Shown: positions 17,301-25,706 of the stretch, in pieces
How the letters are laid out: the number at the start of each line of letters is the position of its first letter
How positions within the stretch are numbered: the first letter of the stretch is position 1
From: M0108 sp937862735
GTDB taxonomy: Bacteria; Pseudomonadota; Gammaproteobacteria; Chromatiales; Chromatiaceae
DNA length: 64,000 nucleotides
Reading direction: 5' to 3'
Assembly: GCA_937862735.1 (NCBI GenBank)
Contig: CALMDH010000030.1
Coordinates: forward strand, 1 to 64,000
The notes under the pieces: model-generated
The model's database searches: none
Told to the model about the DNA's origin: nothing
What the model saw: only the letters and a program-made list of their open reading frames with translations
Translations under genes and position numbers: made by a program

Positions 17301-19804
17301 AGTACGAGTTGTTTGGCTTCCAGGAGGACGCACTCACCGCGATGCGCGAGAAGGTGCGCATCGCCCGCGAGCATGCCTCCAGCCAGAACCCGCAGGCGAT
17401 CTCGTTCTCGGCCCCGACCGGGAGCGGAAAGACGGTGATGATGGCGGCCCTGTTCGAGGACATCTTCTTCGGCACGGTCGGCCTTCCGCCCCAGCCGGAT
17501 GCGGCGATCCTGTGGGTCTCGGATATGCCGGAACTGAACGAGCAGACCAGGCGCCGGCTGATCCAGGTCTCTGACCGGATCGGTATCCATCGGCTGGTGA
17601 CCATCGATGCTGGCTTCGACCGCGAGCAGTTGGAGCCCGGATCTATCCACTTCATCAACGTGCAGAAGCTTGGGACAGACAAGCGCCTGACCCGTCAGGG
17701 GGACGGGCGTACCTGGCCGATCTGGGCGACCTTCTCGAACACCGCCCGGGCGATGCCGGACCGCTTCTATGTAGTCATCGACGAGGCGCACCGGGGTATG
17801 ACCGGCGGCAAGCTCGCGAAAGAGGCGCAGACCCTGGTCCAGCGCTTTCTGCTTGGGCATCGGGAAACGGGCATGATCCCCATGCCGCTGGTCATCGGTC
17901 TATCGGCGACACCCAAGCGATTTATCGACCTGCTGGAGCATGCGCCACACGCCCTACAGAAGGCGCCCGTGCCGGTGGCCGATGTGCGGGCCTCGGGGCT
18001 ACTGAAGGACCGTATCCCGATCCACAGTCCGAAGGTGGTGGGATACTCCGAGATGTCCCTGTTGGCGGAGGCCGCGTCGGTCTGGGTGCGCATGGGCCAG
18101 GCATGGGACGCCTATTGCGCGGTGGAGCAGGAGCAGCGGGTCTGGCCCATCCTGGTCGTCCAGGTGGAGAACGGGACGGAGCGGCAGGCGTCACGGACCG
18201 ATTTCGGGGTGGCGCTGGACGTGATCGAGAAGGCCATTGGCCGGTCCTTGCAGGAGGGCGAGGCGGTCCATGCGCTGCACGACTGCGGGGATATGGACAT
18301 CGGCGGGCGCCGGGTGCGCCGTGTCGATGCCTCGCGGATCGACGAGGACAAGGGCATCGGCGTGGTCTTCTTCAAGACCAGCCTCTCGACCGGGTGGGAC
18401 TGTCCGCGGGCCGAGGTGATGATGTCCTTCCGCCGGGCCGAGGACCACACCTACATCGCCCAGCTCCTGGGCCGCATGGTGCGCACCCCGCTGGCGCGGC
18501 GGATCGAGCGGGATGCGGCGCTGAACGACGTGCATCTGTTCCTGCCGTACTTCGACGATGCCGCGGTCAAGGCCGTGGTGGAGGACCTGAAGGACATCGA
18601 GCACACGCCGCCGGCGGAGGCCGGCCCCAGCCGGGAACTGGTGACGCTCAGCCGGCGCACGGATGCGGCCGACATCTTCAAGGCGATGGCCGATCTGGTG
18701 ACCTATCGGGTCAACGCGGCCCGTGCCCAGAGCCATCTCCGGCGCTTTGTCGGGCTGGCGCGGCGGCTCAACCTGGATGACATCGAGCCCCTAGCCTGGG
18801 GGCAGGCCAAGGGGCAGGTGGTCGATTGGATGGGCACGGAGCTGGCCGGGCTCAAGGCGGCCGAGACCTTCGGCAAGTCCGAGGCGGCCATCATGCGGGT
18901 CGCGATCAAGACCACGACCCTGGAGACTGGGGTGGAGGCCAGCAGCGAGCGGGTCACCCCGGTGCGCGAGTATGAGATCGAGGCGTCGGACGCGGACATC
19001 GAGCGCCAGTTCGACGAGGCCGGGCAGCGCCTGGGCAACGGTCTGCACCAGACCTATTGGGATGTCCATGGCGACCGCGATGCCCTGGACGTGAAGGTCG
19101 AGGTCATCCTGTTGGCACGCAGCCACCAGGTCATGGCCCGGTTGGAGTCGAAGGCAGAGACCGCCTTCGATGCCCTCTACGACCGGCACAAGCACGCCGT
19201 CGGTAAGCTCAAGGAGAAGGAGCGGGGCCGCTATGAGCGGTTGCGGCTCGCGACCGCAAAGCCGGTGGAGCTTCCGTGGAGGTTGCCGGATCGGATCGAG
19301 TTTCGGCGCGCCGAGGGGGCGCCCTGCTACGAGCGCCATCTTTACCTGGAGGACGACGGCAGCTTCCGGGCGGACCTTGGGACCTGGGAGCGTGAACTGA
19401 TCGCCGAGGAGTTGGGCAGTGCCGATGTTGTCGGCTGGCTGCGCAACCTGGACCGCAAGCCCTGGTCCCTGGAGATCCCCTACCAGAGCGGCGGCGCCGA
19501 GCGGCCCATGTTCCCGGACCTGGTTGTAGTGCGGCAGGCGGCTGGCGGTTACCGGTTCGACATCCTGGAGCCCCACGACCCGAGCCTGGCGGACAACTTC
19601 GAGAAGGCCGTAGGGCTGGCGCGCTTTGCCGAGCGGCATGGCCATCTCTTTCATCGCATCCAGCTTATCCGCAAGCAGTTGTCGAAGGCGGGGGGTGAAC
19701 GGTATTTCCGTCTGGAGATCAATAGCGAGGTAGTGCGCAAGCAGGTACTTTTGGTGACGACGAATCCACAGATCGATGGGCTTTTCGAGCAACATGCACT
19801 TTAA
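17297..19804 (+). CDS. Type III restriction endonuclease subunit (Res)
   Basis: ATP-dependent translocase and nuclease of 835 residues. Walker A is at 41-46 (APTGSGKT), DEAH at 162-165 (VIDEAHRGM), motif III-like LSATPKRF, and motif VI QLLGRMVR. The C-terminus has PDLVVVRQAAGGYRFDILEPHD, at the position of the PD-(D/E)xK nuclease, but the expected Lys after the acidic residue is replaced by Pro-His. ATG 17297 overlaps the mod stop by four bases, so both are made together. Confidence 0.92.
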   Translation: MKYELFGFQEDALTAMREKVRIAREHASSQNPQAISFSAPTGSGKTVMMAALFEDIFFGTVGLPPQPDAAILWVSDMPELNEQTRRRLIQVSDRIGIHRLVTIDAGFDREQLEPGSIHFINVQKLGTDKRLTRQGDGRTWPIWATFSNTARAMPDRFYVVIDEAHRGMTGGKLAKEAQTLVQRFLLGHRETGMIPMPLVIGLSATPKRFIDLLEHAPHALQKAPVPVADVRASGLLKDRIPIHSPKVVGYSEMSLLAEAASVWVRMGQAWDAYCAVEQEQRVWPILVVQVENGTERQASRTDFGVALDVIEKAIGRSLQEGEAVHALHDCGDMDIGGRRVRRVDASRIDEDKGIGVVFFKTSLSTGWDCPRAEVMMSFRRAEDHTYIAQLLGRMVRTPLARRIERDAALNDVHLFLPYFDDAAVKAVVEDLKDIEHTPPAEAGPSRELVTLSRRTDAADIFKAMADLVTYRVNAARAQSHLRRFVGLARRLNLDDIEPLAWGQAKGQVVDWMGTELAGLKAAETFGKSEAAIMRVAIKTTTLETGVEASSERVTPVREYEIEASDADIERQFDEAGQRLGNGLHQTYWDVHGDRDALDVKVEVILLARSHQVMARLESKAETAFDALYDRHKHAVGKLKEKERGRYERLRLATAKPVELPWRLPDRIEFRRAEGAPCYERHLYLEDDGSFRADLGTWERELIAEELGSADVVGWLRNLDRKPWSLEIPYQSGGAERPMFPDLVVVRQAAGGYRFDILEPHDPSLADNFEKAVGLARFAERHGHLFHRIQLIRKQLSKAGGERYFRLEINSEVVRKQVLLVTTNPQIDGLFEQHAL

Positions 19805-19865
19805 CGGCATCTCGTCTCAATGGATGGCAATTGTTCCTACTTATGATTAAACCGGCTTAATTACA

Positions 19866-21176
19866 ATGTCACTAAAAGCGCGTGATAAGCTCATTCTCTG
19901 GGTGAAAGCGGCTGGTCGGTGCTCCTTCCCGGGGTGTCGGAAAGAGCTAACCTGGGAGCAAACCGCCGAGGATCGCGACGTATTGATCGGGGAAATCGCG
20001 CATATCGTTTCCTCGAAGCCTAATGGACCAAGAAGCGGAGACGTTCCGCAAGGAGGTGAGATAGATGCCTACGAAAACACGGTTCTTTTATGCCGGGAAC
20101 ACCATGTTATCATTGATCGCCAAGTCAATACCTATCCGGCATTAAAGCTCCATCAGATGAAGCAGGACCATGAAGAATGGGTCCGCAGTCAATTATCCAA
20201 AGAGCAGCGTTATCAGGGTATAATTAGTCCTTTGGAGATTGTCTCCGAGTCGCTCTACAGCACTCTTCTTCCCATAACCAATATCCCAGAATACGTGTAT
20301 ATAGCGCCATGCGAGAGAGCGGAGGCCGACATTCGAGATATGATCGTCCGCCCAGAACATGGGAGCGTTATGCTCCCCTACATCGTTCGAGGAGGTAACC
20401 TACTCACCTTCGATAGGCTGACAGAAGAAAATACCTGCTTTCGTAAAGTGATAGATTCTTATTCGGCGGAAGCTTGCTACGCGCCAGCGTGGTGGGCTGA
20501 CCCGGACCAATATCGCTGGTACGTAGAACTTCTTAATCGCACGATCAATAAACTCACGGGGCGCAAGGGGTTAAATTTTGACAGGGAGCACCGGCGGTAC
20601 TATTTCGAGCCAGAGGAAAGAGGCGTAGAGAAGAAAGTAAGTTATAAATCTATCTCGGGGAAGGGAGCGACCAGAAAGGTATGCTGGAATCCTCGTTTCA
20701 AACACGATAACGAGCCAAAGTCCTACTGGGAGCACTTGGCCGTCAGTCTTCAGTTTTACTTGGTGGCACAAGAGTCGTGGTGCCTTTCAATACGGCCTGA
20801 GCGCAGGTTTACTAGGGACGGCTTTACACCGCTGGCGCCGAAGAATATTGGTCGGCGGTCAACAAGCAGAAAATCACACATGTATAATCTTGATGTGTTG
20901 AAAGAGGTTCAATTCTGGCGCGACTTCCTTTCAGAAAGCAACCCGAGAATCATTTGCTCGTTGGGCGGCCAGTCTTTGGTTATCGAAAATGCCATAATCC
21001 AAGGGGAGATTAGATGGCCTCAAATTCCAGAGGACGTAAAGAGACGCCTAACTGTCGATTATGAGGAGGATCTCTTTACTATGGCGGATCTGAGAGAAGC
21101 GACAGACACCGGGTTCGAGGACCCAGACGAAGTGTTTGCGTCTCTATGGTCGGACGAAGAGAATCGGGAGGAATGA
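19866..21176 (+). CDS. HNH nuclease partner of a short prokaryotic Argonaute
   Basis: A 436-residue protein. The N-terminal ~110 residues form an HNH/treble-clef nuclease: zinc Cys C19/C24 (RCSFPGC), H46 (GEIAHIVS), N71 and C76-x2-HH (YENTVLLCREHHVIID), so the catalytic triad looks intact. The remaining ~300 residues (about 130-430) match no enzyme I recognise. They contain SYWEHLAVSLQFYL, LSIRPERRFTRDGFTP and VQFWRDFLS, and occupy the place where APAZ-type domains sit in short-pAgo partner proteins; an APAZ-like role is inferred. One base separates the stop from the pAgo start. The gene is AT-rich relative to the flanks, suggesting recent transfer. An AT-rich leader with TATGAT (19842-19847) may be its -10. 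Confidence 0.8.
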   Translation: MSLKARDKLILWVKAAGRCSFPGCRKELTWEQTAEDRDVLIGEIAHIVSSKPNGPRSGDVPQGGEIDAYENTVLLCREHHVIIDRQVNTYPALKLHQMKQDHEEWVRSQLSKEQRYQGIISPLEIVSESLYSTLLPITNIPEYVYIAPCERAEADIRDMIVRPEHGSVMLPYIVRGGNLLTFDRLTEENTCFRKVIDSYSAEACYAPAWWADPDQYRWYVELLNRTINKLTGRKGLNFDREHRRYYFEPEERGVEKKVSYKSISGKGATRKVCWNPRFKHDNEPKSYWEHLAVSLQFYLVAQESWCLSIRPERRFTRDGFTPLAPKNIGRRSTSRKSHMYNLDVLKEVQFWRDFLSESNPRIICSLGGQSLVIENAIIQGEIRWPQIPEDVKRRLTVDYEEDLFTMADLREATDTGFEDPDEVFASLWSDEENREE

Positions 21177-21177
21177 T

Positions 21178-22593
21178 ATGAAGCTCGATTCCCCAAAAGT
21201 AGCGTGCCGTTATCACGAAGAGCCGGGGCTGGAGTTCGGCGGCGGCCGGGAACATGTCAGCCCAAAGCACGGAATTATCTTGTTTGGACCGCGATCAGTA
21301 GATCTGGAGCAGCGACATCCTAAAGTAGTCAGGGTGGGGATCATCGGATCAGGAAAGAGCGCAGATGCTGCTAACCAGTGGATGGAGAGTTGCGCTGAGG
21401 GTGTGTCAGGAGAGGAAGCGCATACGGAGTTTCCAGGCTTCAGTGAAGACCGCGGGTTCTACAGTGAGTTACAGTTCAACGATGCCTGGAAAGAAACTAT
21501 CACGCAGAACGAAATCAATAAACTGAAAGGTCTACGTTTGCGGAAAGATCGCTTTGACCATTGTGTCGAACTGCTTTCGGATAAGCTGCGCATACTCTCA
21601 CAAAAGGATCGCCCTCCAGATTATGTGGTTCTGGCACTTCCGGACGAAGCGCTAGAGCACTGCAAGGTCGTGGATTTCAAAGACGGTGGGAAGGGGGATG
21701 TGCATCGTGATCTGCGACGCGCGTTAAAGGCAGTAGCCATGAATTATCGATTGCCAACGCAGATTTTGTTGCAGCGGACGTCTGAGGCTACCTCGGAAAG
21801 CAAGAACGTCGACCATAAGTCGCGGTGTGCCTGGAACTTCTTCACGGGCCTTTATTATAAGGTCGGTGGAATCCCGTGGGCTCCGCTCAATCTTGCTGCG
21901 GGTACATGTTACGTCGGAGTGAGTTTCCATCGGTCGCTCGGTTCCAGAAGCGATAACTATTTTACTAGCTTGGCCCAGGCCTTCGATGAGCATGGAGATG
22001 GACTGGTGCTCCGCGGGCAAGACTTCCACTGGGACTCTGATAAGAATGGCAACTCGCCACACCTGTCGAAAGAGTTGGCCTGGGATCTCATAACCTCTGT
22101 TTTAAGACGCTATCAAGACGAGATGAAGCAGGTCCCCAAAAGGGTTGTGATTCACAAGACATCGAAATTCTGGCCTAAAGAGAGAGAGGGGTTCGAGGAA
22201 GCTCTGTCAGGGGTGTATCAACATGATCTTCTGGCGGTAGCTCCTGCAAGGGATATCCGTATGCTCCGTGACGGACAGTACCCCGTACTACGTGGAAGCC
22301 AGGTAACTGTAGGAGACCGGAGTTTCCTATATACAACTGGGTATATCCCATCATTGAGCGCATTTCCCCATGGACATATCCCCGTGCCCCTACAAGTATA
22401 TGATCACGTTGGAGATACATCGGTTGATGCTCTCCTTTCCGAGATCCTCATCCTTTCGAAGATGAACTGGAATTCAGCGGCGTTTGGGGGGCTGATGCCA
22501 ATAACGCTGAAGTTTTCGAGGCTTGTCGGTGAAATCATGCGGGAGATACCAGAGTCACAAACGCCGTTGCCGCAGTTCAAGTTCTATATGTGA
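21178..22593 (+). CDS. Short prokaryotic Argonaute (MID-PIWI), catalytically inactive
   Basis: A 471-residue protein with MID and PIWI domains only, the size of short pAgos. The MID guide pocket is suggested by R180, K184, Q195 and K228 in RRALKAVAMNYRLPTQILL and FTGLYYKVGGIPW. The PIWI core YVGVSF (245-250) and VVIHKTS (323-329) replace catalytic Asp by Ser 249 and Thr 328, so no slicer activity is expected. The C-terminus is typical: LSKMNWNSAAFGGLMPITL and the terminal QFKFYM. GGAGG precedes ATG 21178. With the upstream HNH protein it should form a guide-directed abortive-type defence complex in which the HNH domain is the effector. The family call is strong; the mechanism is inferred. Confidence 0.88.
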   Translation: MKLDSPKVACRYHEEPGLEFGGGREHVSPKHGIILFGPRSVDLEQRHPKVVRVGIIGSGKSADAANQWMESCAEGVSGEEAHTEFPGFSEDRGFYSELQFNDAWKETITQNEINKLKGLRLRKDRFDHCVELLSDKLRILSQKDRPPDYVVLALPDEALEHCKVVDFKDGGKGDVHRDLRRALKAVAMNYRLPTQILLQRTSEATSESKNVDHKSRCAWNFFTGLYYKVGGIPWAPLNLAAGTCYVGVSFHRSLGSRSDNYFTSLAQAFDEHGDGLVLRGQDFHWDSDKNGNSPHLSKELAWDLITSVLRRYQDEMKQVPKRVVIHKTSKFWPKEREGFEEALSGVYQHDLLAVAPARDIRMLRDGQYPVLRGSQVTVGDRSFLYTTGYIPSLSAFPHGHIPVPLQVYDHVGDTSVDALLSEILILSKMNWNSAAFGGLMPITLKFSRLVGEIMREIPESQTPLPQFKFYM

Positions 22594-22696
22594 TTAACGG
22601 GTCTTGAAATTCTCTCCTGGCGCGACGCTTTCCGCGTTGTCTTGATTGGGATTGGCCCAGGGTACGGAAGGCGCGGGGTCCGAGGCGGCGGTCGAA

Positions 22697-22939
22697 TCAC
22701 CCTGGGTGGCTGTCCTGGTAGCCGTGCCGGATGCGGCGCTTGGCGATCTCGCGGACCTGCTCGATGGCGTCGTCGTAGGACGCGACCCCGGTATTGTGGG
22801 TCCCACCGCGCCGCGAGCCGAGGCCGCCCCAGATCTTGCGCAGGGCCCAGTCGCCCAGGAGATCGCGGTCGAGGTGGACCTCGTAGTAGCGGGCCTTTGC
22901 GTGGTGGACCCATATTTGGTGCTGTGGGAGTGTCTCCAT
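22697..22939 (-). CDS. WGR-domain protein
   Basis: An 80-residue protein that is almost entirely a WGR domain: RYYEVHLDRDLLGDWALRKIWGGLGSRRGG, then YDDAIEQVREIAKRRIRHGY. WGR domains occur in PARPs and in bacterial single-domain proteins, where they bind nucleic acid. It faces the pAgo operon end and has no obvious partner. The function is unknown. Confidence 0.8.
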   Translation of the reverse strand: METLPQHQIWVHHAKARYYEVHLDRDLLGDWALRKIWGGLGSRRGGTHNTGVASYDDAIEQVREIAKRRIRHGYQDSHPG

Positions 22940-23115
22940 GGCGCCAGTCTAGCCACGGGGGTGGCTCATTTCGTGAGCCAGGGGAAAGGCCAGCGGGCCG
23001 ATGGGGGTCATGCGCCCCGACGTTTGACGTATCAGGGGCGATCCCTGTCCAGACAGCGTTGGCGCTCGGGGGCGGACGATCCGCGGCAACCCTTGATCGC
23101 AGGAGACCACTTGCC

Positions 23116-23511
23116 ATGACTACCACCACCCTGGAGCTTCCCGACGCTTTGGCCCGCCGTGTGGGCTGGGCCGCGCGGGCGGTGCATCGGCCGGTCGAGG
23201 ATGTCATCACGGCGATGTTGGACGGCGTCCTGCCTGCCCTGGACGACGTGCCGGCCGAGATGCAGGCCGAACTCGTCGAGATGACCTGGTTGGGCGACGT
23301 GGCGCTCCAGGCCATCGCCGGGGCGGTCCTGTCCGACGCCGATCAACGACGGCTGGCCGAGTTGAGCGGTTCCGACAGTCTGAGCGACACGGAGCGGGAG
23401 GCGTTGGACGACCTTCGCGACATCTACGGCCAGGTGACGCTGCGCAAGGCCCGCGCCCTGGCACTGCTCTCCGTGCGGAGCGGCAAGGGCTTGCTCGCGC
23501 AAGCGGCCTGA
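23116..23511 (+). CDS. Conserved partner protein of an HNH nuclease
   Basis: A 131-residue all-helical protein: LELPDALARRVGWAARAVHRPVEDVITAMLDGVLP at the start, resembling a ribbon-helix-helix antitoxin, and a C-terminus LRKARALALLSVRSG. I recognise it as the conserved protein that usually precedes a small HNH endonuclease gene. Its TGA overlaps the ATG of that nuclease, which here is broken. ATG 23116 has a fair ribosome site (AGGAGA). Confidence 0.72.
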   Translation: MTTTTLELPDALARRVGWAARAVHRPVEDVITAMLDGVLPALDDVPAEMQAELVEMTWLGDVALQAIAGAVLSDADQRRLAELSGSDSLSDTEREALDDLRDIYGQVTLRKARALALLSVRSGKGLLAQAA

Positions 23512-23748
23512 TGTCCGAGGCGATCCCGCGCGCCCTGCAAGCAGGATTGGTCACGGCACTTCCAGTGGGACGACGGCGGTACCCGGGGCGTCGGTCTCAC
23601 ACCGACCGGCCGGGCCACCGTGGAGGCGGGGCGGCTCAATATCCCGTACCTAGTCCCGGCGCGATGCCTGTGGGTTATCGCCGGGTGGTACCCGCCAAAG
23701 AGCGGGGGTCGAGCGGGCCGGGAGACCGGTAACGGACGGGGCTTCTGA
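23511..23748 (+). pseudogene. HNH endonuclease with its catalytic core deleted
   Basis: The ATG at 23511 overlaps the upstream stop and encodes MSEAIPRAL, the usual start of the partner nuclease. After about 30 bases the homologous reading jumps frame and continues as DWSRHFQWDDGG, GLTPTGRATVEAGRLN and LWVIAGWYPP, which is the family C-terminus. The HNH core between them is missing. The gene therefore carries an internal deletion and frameshift and cannot be active. Confidence 0.62.
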
Positions 23749-23893
23749 CATTGTGGGTCCCTCTGGCGCCGGGGAAAGTGTGCTGCATGGGGTCAGGAGG
23801 TACGACGTACCAAGCGACCCCAACGAGGTTGATCGGGCCGGGAGACCGGTAACGAAGGGGGCTCCTGATGTTGTGGGGCCCCCCGGCGCCGCG
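23714..23893. repeat. Two copies of a 60-bp direct repeat, 120 bp apart
   Basis: Both copies begin CGGGCCGGGAGACCGGTAAC (23714 and 23834) and run without gaps for about 60 bp with roughly 85 percent identity, ending near GGCGCCG. The first overlaps the end of the HNH pseudogene. No gene is visible in 23749-23957 besides these repeats. Confidence 0.65.
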
Positions 23894-23957
23894 CCCGAGG
23901 ACACATCCGACCTTGCGTAGGGTACCGGACACTAGGCCGGCAGGGACCCACCTCGAC

Positions 23958-23991
23958 CTTGTAAGAAAAACTGGCCATTTTTTCTTACAAG
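23958..23991. promoter_or_regulatory. Inverted repeat operator of the abiE operon
   Basis: A perfect 13-bp inverted repeat, CTTGTAAGAAAAA (23958-23970) and its complement (23979-23991), surrounds an 8-base spacer. It lies 15 bp before the start of the DUF6088/AbiEi gene. AbiEi-type antitoxins autorepress by binding inverted repeats at their promoters, so this is the expected operator. Confidence 0.6.
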
Positions 23992-24006
23992 ATCTAGCCT
24001 GTCTGC

Positions 24007-24660
24007 ATGTCCCAAGCCACTGAAAAGACGATCCTTCGAAGGGTCTACGGCAAAGGCCGTGGTTGGGCATTCTCGCAGAATGATCTGGCGGACTTTGGCA
24101 GCCGTTCGGCGCTGGACGTGGCCCTGCATCGCCTGTGCGCGCAGGGGACCATCCGCCGCGTTCTCAGGGGCATCTACGACTACCCGCGGCACAGCGCCCT
24201 CCTCGGGGAGCCTTTGAGTCCGGACATTGATCAGGTCGCGCACGCCCTGGCGCGCAAATTTGGCTGGCGCATCCTGCCGAACGGCCCCTCCGCGCTGAAC
24301 CTGATGGGGCTCTCCACCCAGGTGCCGGCCCAGTACCTCTACCTGTCCGATGGCCCGGATCGGTCCTACCGGGTCGGGACCACGGATCTCGTGTTCAAGC
24401 AGACCGCCTTGAAGGAGGCGAGATTCGTGCTCCGCGAGAGCAGCGTCATCGTCCAGGGGCTCAAGTCGCTGGGGCAAGAAGCCCTGACCGCCGAGGTCAT
24501 GGCCAAGCTCCGCGACTGGTTGCCGCCCGCCCTGTGCCCCAAGATTCTCGCCGATACCCGAACGGCGACCGGATGGGTCTATGAAGTCATTCGGAAAATC
24601 TGCGGTGGGGGCGGGAATTTGGGCGGCCCCTTGCCGCACAAAGCGGATGAAATGAATTAG
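24007..24660 (+). CDS. DUF6088 / AbiEi-family type IV antitoxin
   Basis: A 217-residue protein: ILRRVYGKGRGWAFSQNDLADFGSRSALDVALHRLCAQGTIRRVLRGIYDYP is a winged-helix domain, followed by VAHALARKFGWRILPNGPSALNLMGLSTQVPA, characteristic of DUF6088. It represses its own promoter and neutralises the AbiEii toxin encoded next. ATG 24007 sits just after the operator repeat, so the leader is very short. Confidence 0.87.
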   Translation: MSQATEKTILRRVYGKGRGWAFSQNDLADFGSRSALDVALHRLCAQGTIRRVLRGIYDYPRHSALLGEPLSPDIDQVAHALARKFGWRILPNGPSALNLMGLSTQVPAQYLYLSDGPDRSYRVGTTDLVFKQTALKEARFVLRESSVIVQGLKSLGQEALTAEVMAKLRDWLPPALCPKILADTRTATGWVYEVIRKICGGGGNLGGPLPHKADEMN

Positions 24661-24674
24661 GCGCAGCGAGAACG

Positions 24675-25676
24675 ATGGACAAGATTGCGAACCTCGAAGC
24701 CGATCAGCGTCGGGAGCTGTTCCAAGAGACCGCGGCCCGCAAAGGCATTCATCCCGCCGTCGTGGAAAAAGACTTCTGGGTCTGCTGGGTGCTCAAGCAC
24801 ATTTTTGAAGACCCCGGGATGCGCTCGCATGTCATTTTCAAGGGAGGTACATCGCTGTCCAAGGTGTTTGGGCTCATTGAGCGCTTTTCCGAAGACATCG
24901 ACCTGATTCTGGACTGGAGCCTGTTGGGCTACGGTCCTCGTCAACAGGACCCCTTTCCGGATGACCTGTCCAACACAAAGCGGGACCAGTTTAACAAGCA
25001 GTTCAATGAAGCCGCTGCGGCCTACATCCGTGAGACTTTGTGCCCGCAACTGTCTGTGTTGCTTGGGATTTGTCCGGCAGTCAGGCTGTCTATCGACGAC
25101 CACGAAGGGCAAGTGGTGGAGATCCACTATCCGGCCGCCTTTTCCCAGACCTATCTGCGCCCCGAAGTGCGACTGGAGATCGGCCCCCTGGCGTCCTGGG
25201 TTCCCCACGACGAGTACAGCATCCGACCCTATGCTGCCGACGCCTTCCCCAAGATCTTTGCTGAACCCGATTGTCCGGTCATTGCGATCAAGGCCGAGCG
25301 GACCTTCTGGGAGAAGGCGACCATCCTGCATCAGCAGGCTCACAATCCTCGGCCGATTCCCAGTCGGCATTCGCGCCACTACTACGACCTATTCCGTCTC
25401 GCCGAGAGTCCTATCCGTGCGGCGGCGTTGGCCGACTTGCCGCTTCTGGCGGATGTCGTCGCCTTCAAGCAGCGCTTCTACCCCTGCAATTGGGCGAGAT
25501 ACGGCGAGGCCAGGCCGGGAACTTTCAATCTGATCCCGCCGCCAGCCGGTATTGACCGATTGGAAGCCGACTATGCACAGATGCGTGTGATGATCTTCGG
25601 CGAACGCCCGACGTTTGCGCACATCATCGCCGTGCTGCAAGCACTGGAGGACGAGATCAATGGGCGCGTATCGTAG
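24675..25676 (+). CDS. AbiEii/AbiGii-type nucleotidyltransferase toxin
   Basis: A 333-residue protein of the type IV toxin family. The nucleotidyltransferase motif is intact: GGTS at 57-60 and FSEDIDL at 71-77 (D74, D76). The later TFWEKATILHQQAHN motif is conserved. AbiEii toxins transfer nucleotides to tRNA acceptor stems and act in phage abortive infection. The gene follows its antitoxin by 14 bases and is complete. Confidence 0.9.
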   Translation: MDKIANLEADQRRELFQETAARKGIHPAVVEKDFWVCWVLKHIFEDPGMRSHVIFKGGTSLSKVFGLIERFSEDIDLILDWSLLGYGPRQQDPFPDDLSNTKRDQFNKQFNEAAAAYIRETLCPQLSVLLGICPAVRLSIDDHEGQVVEIHYPAAFSQTYLRPEVRLEIGPLASWVPHDEYSIRPYAADAFPKIFAEPDCPVIAIKAERTFWEKATILHQQAHNPRPIPSRHSRHYYDLFRLAESPIRAAALADLPLLADVVAFKQRFYPCNWARYGEARPGTFNLIPPPAGIDRLEADYAQMRVMIFGERPTFAHIIAVLQALEDEINGRVS

Positions 25677-25706
25677 CGGGTCGGCTGGGGAAAGACGCTT
25701 GCCCTG

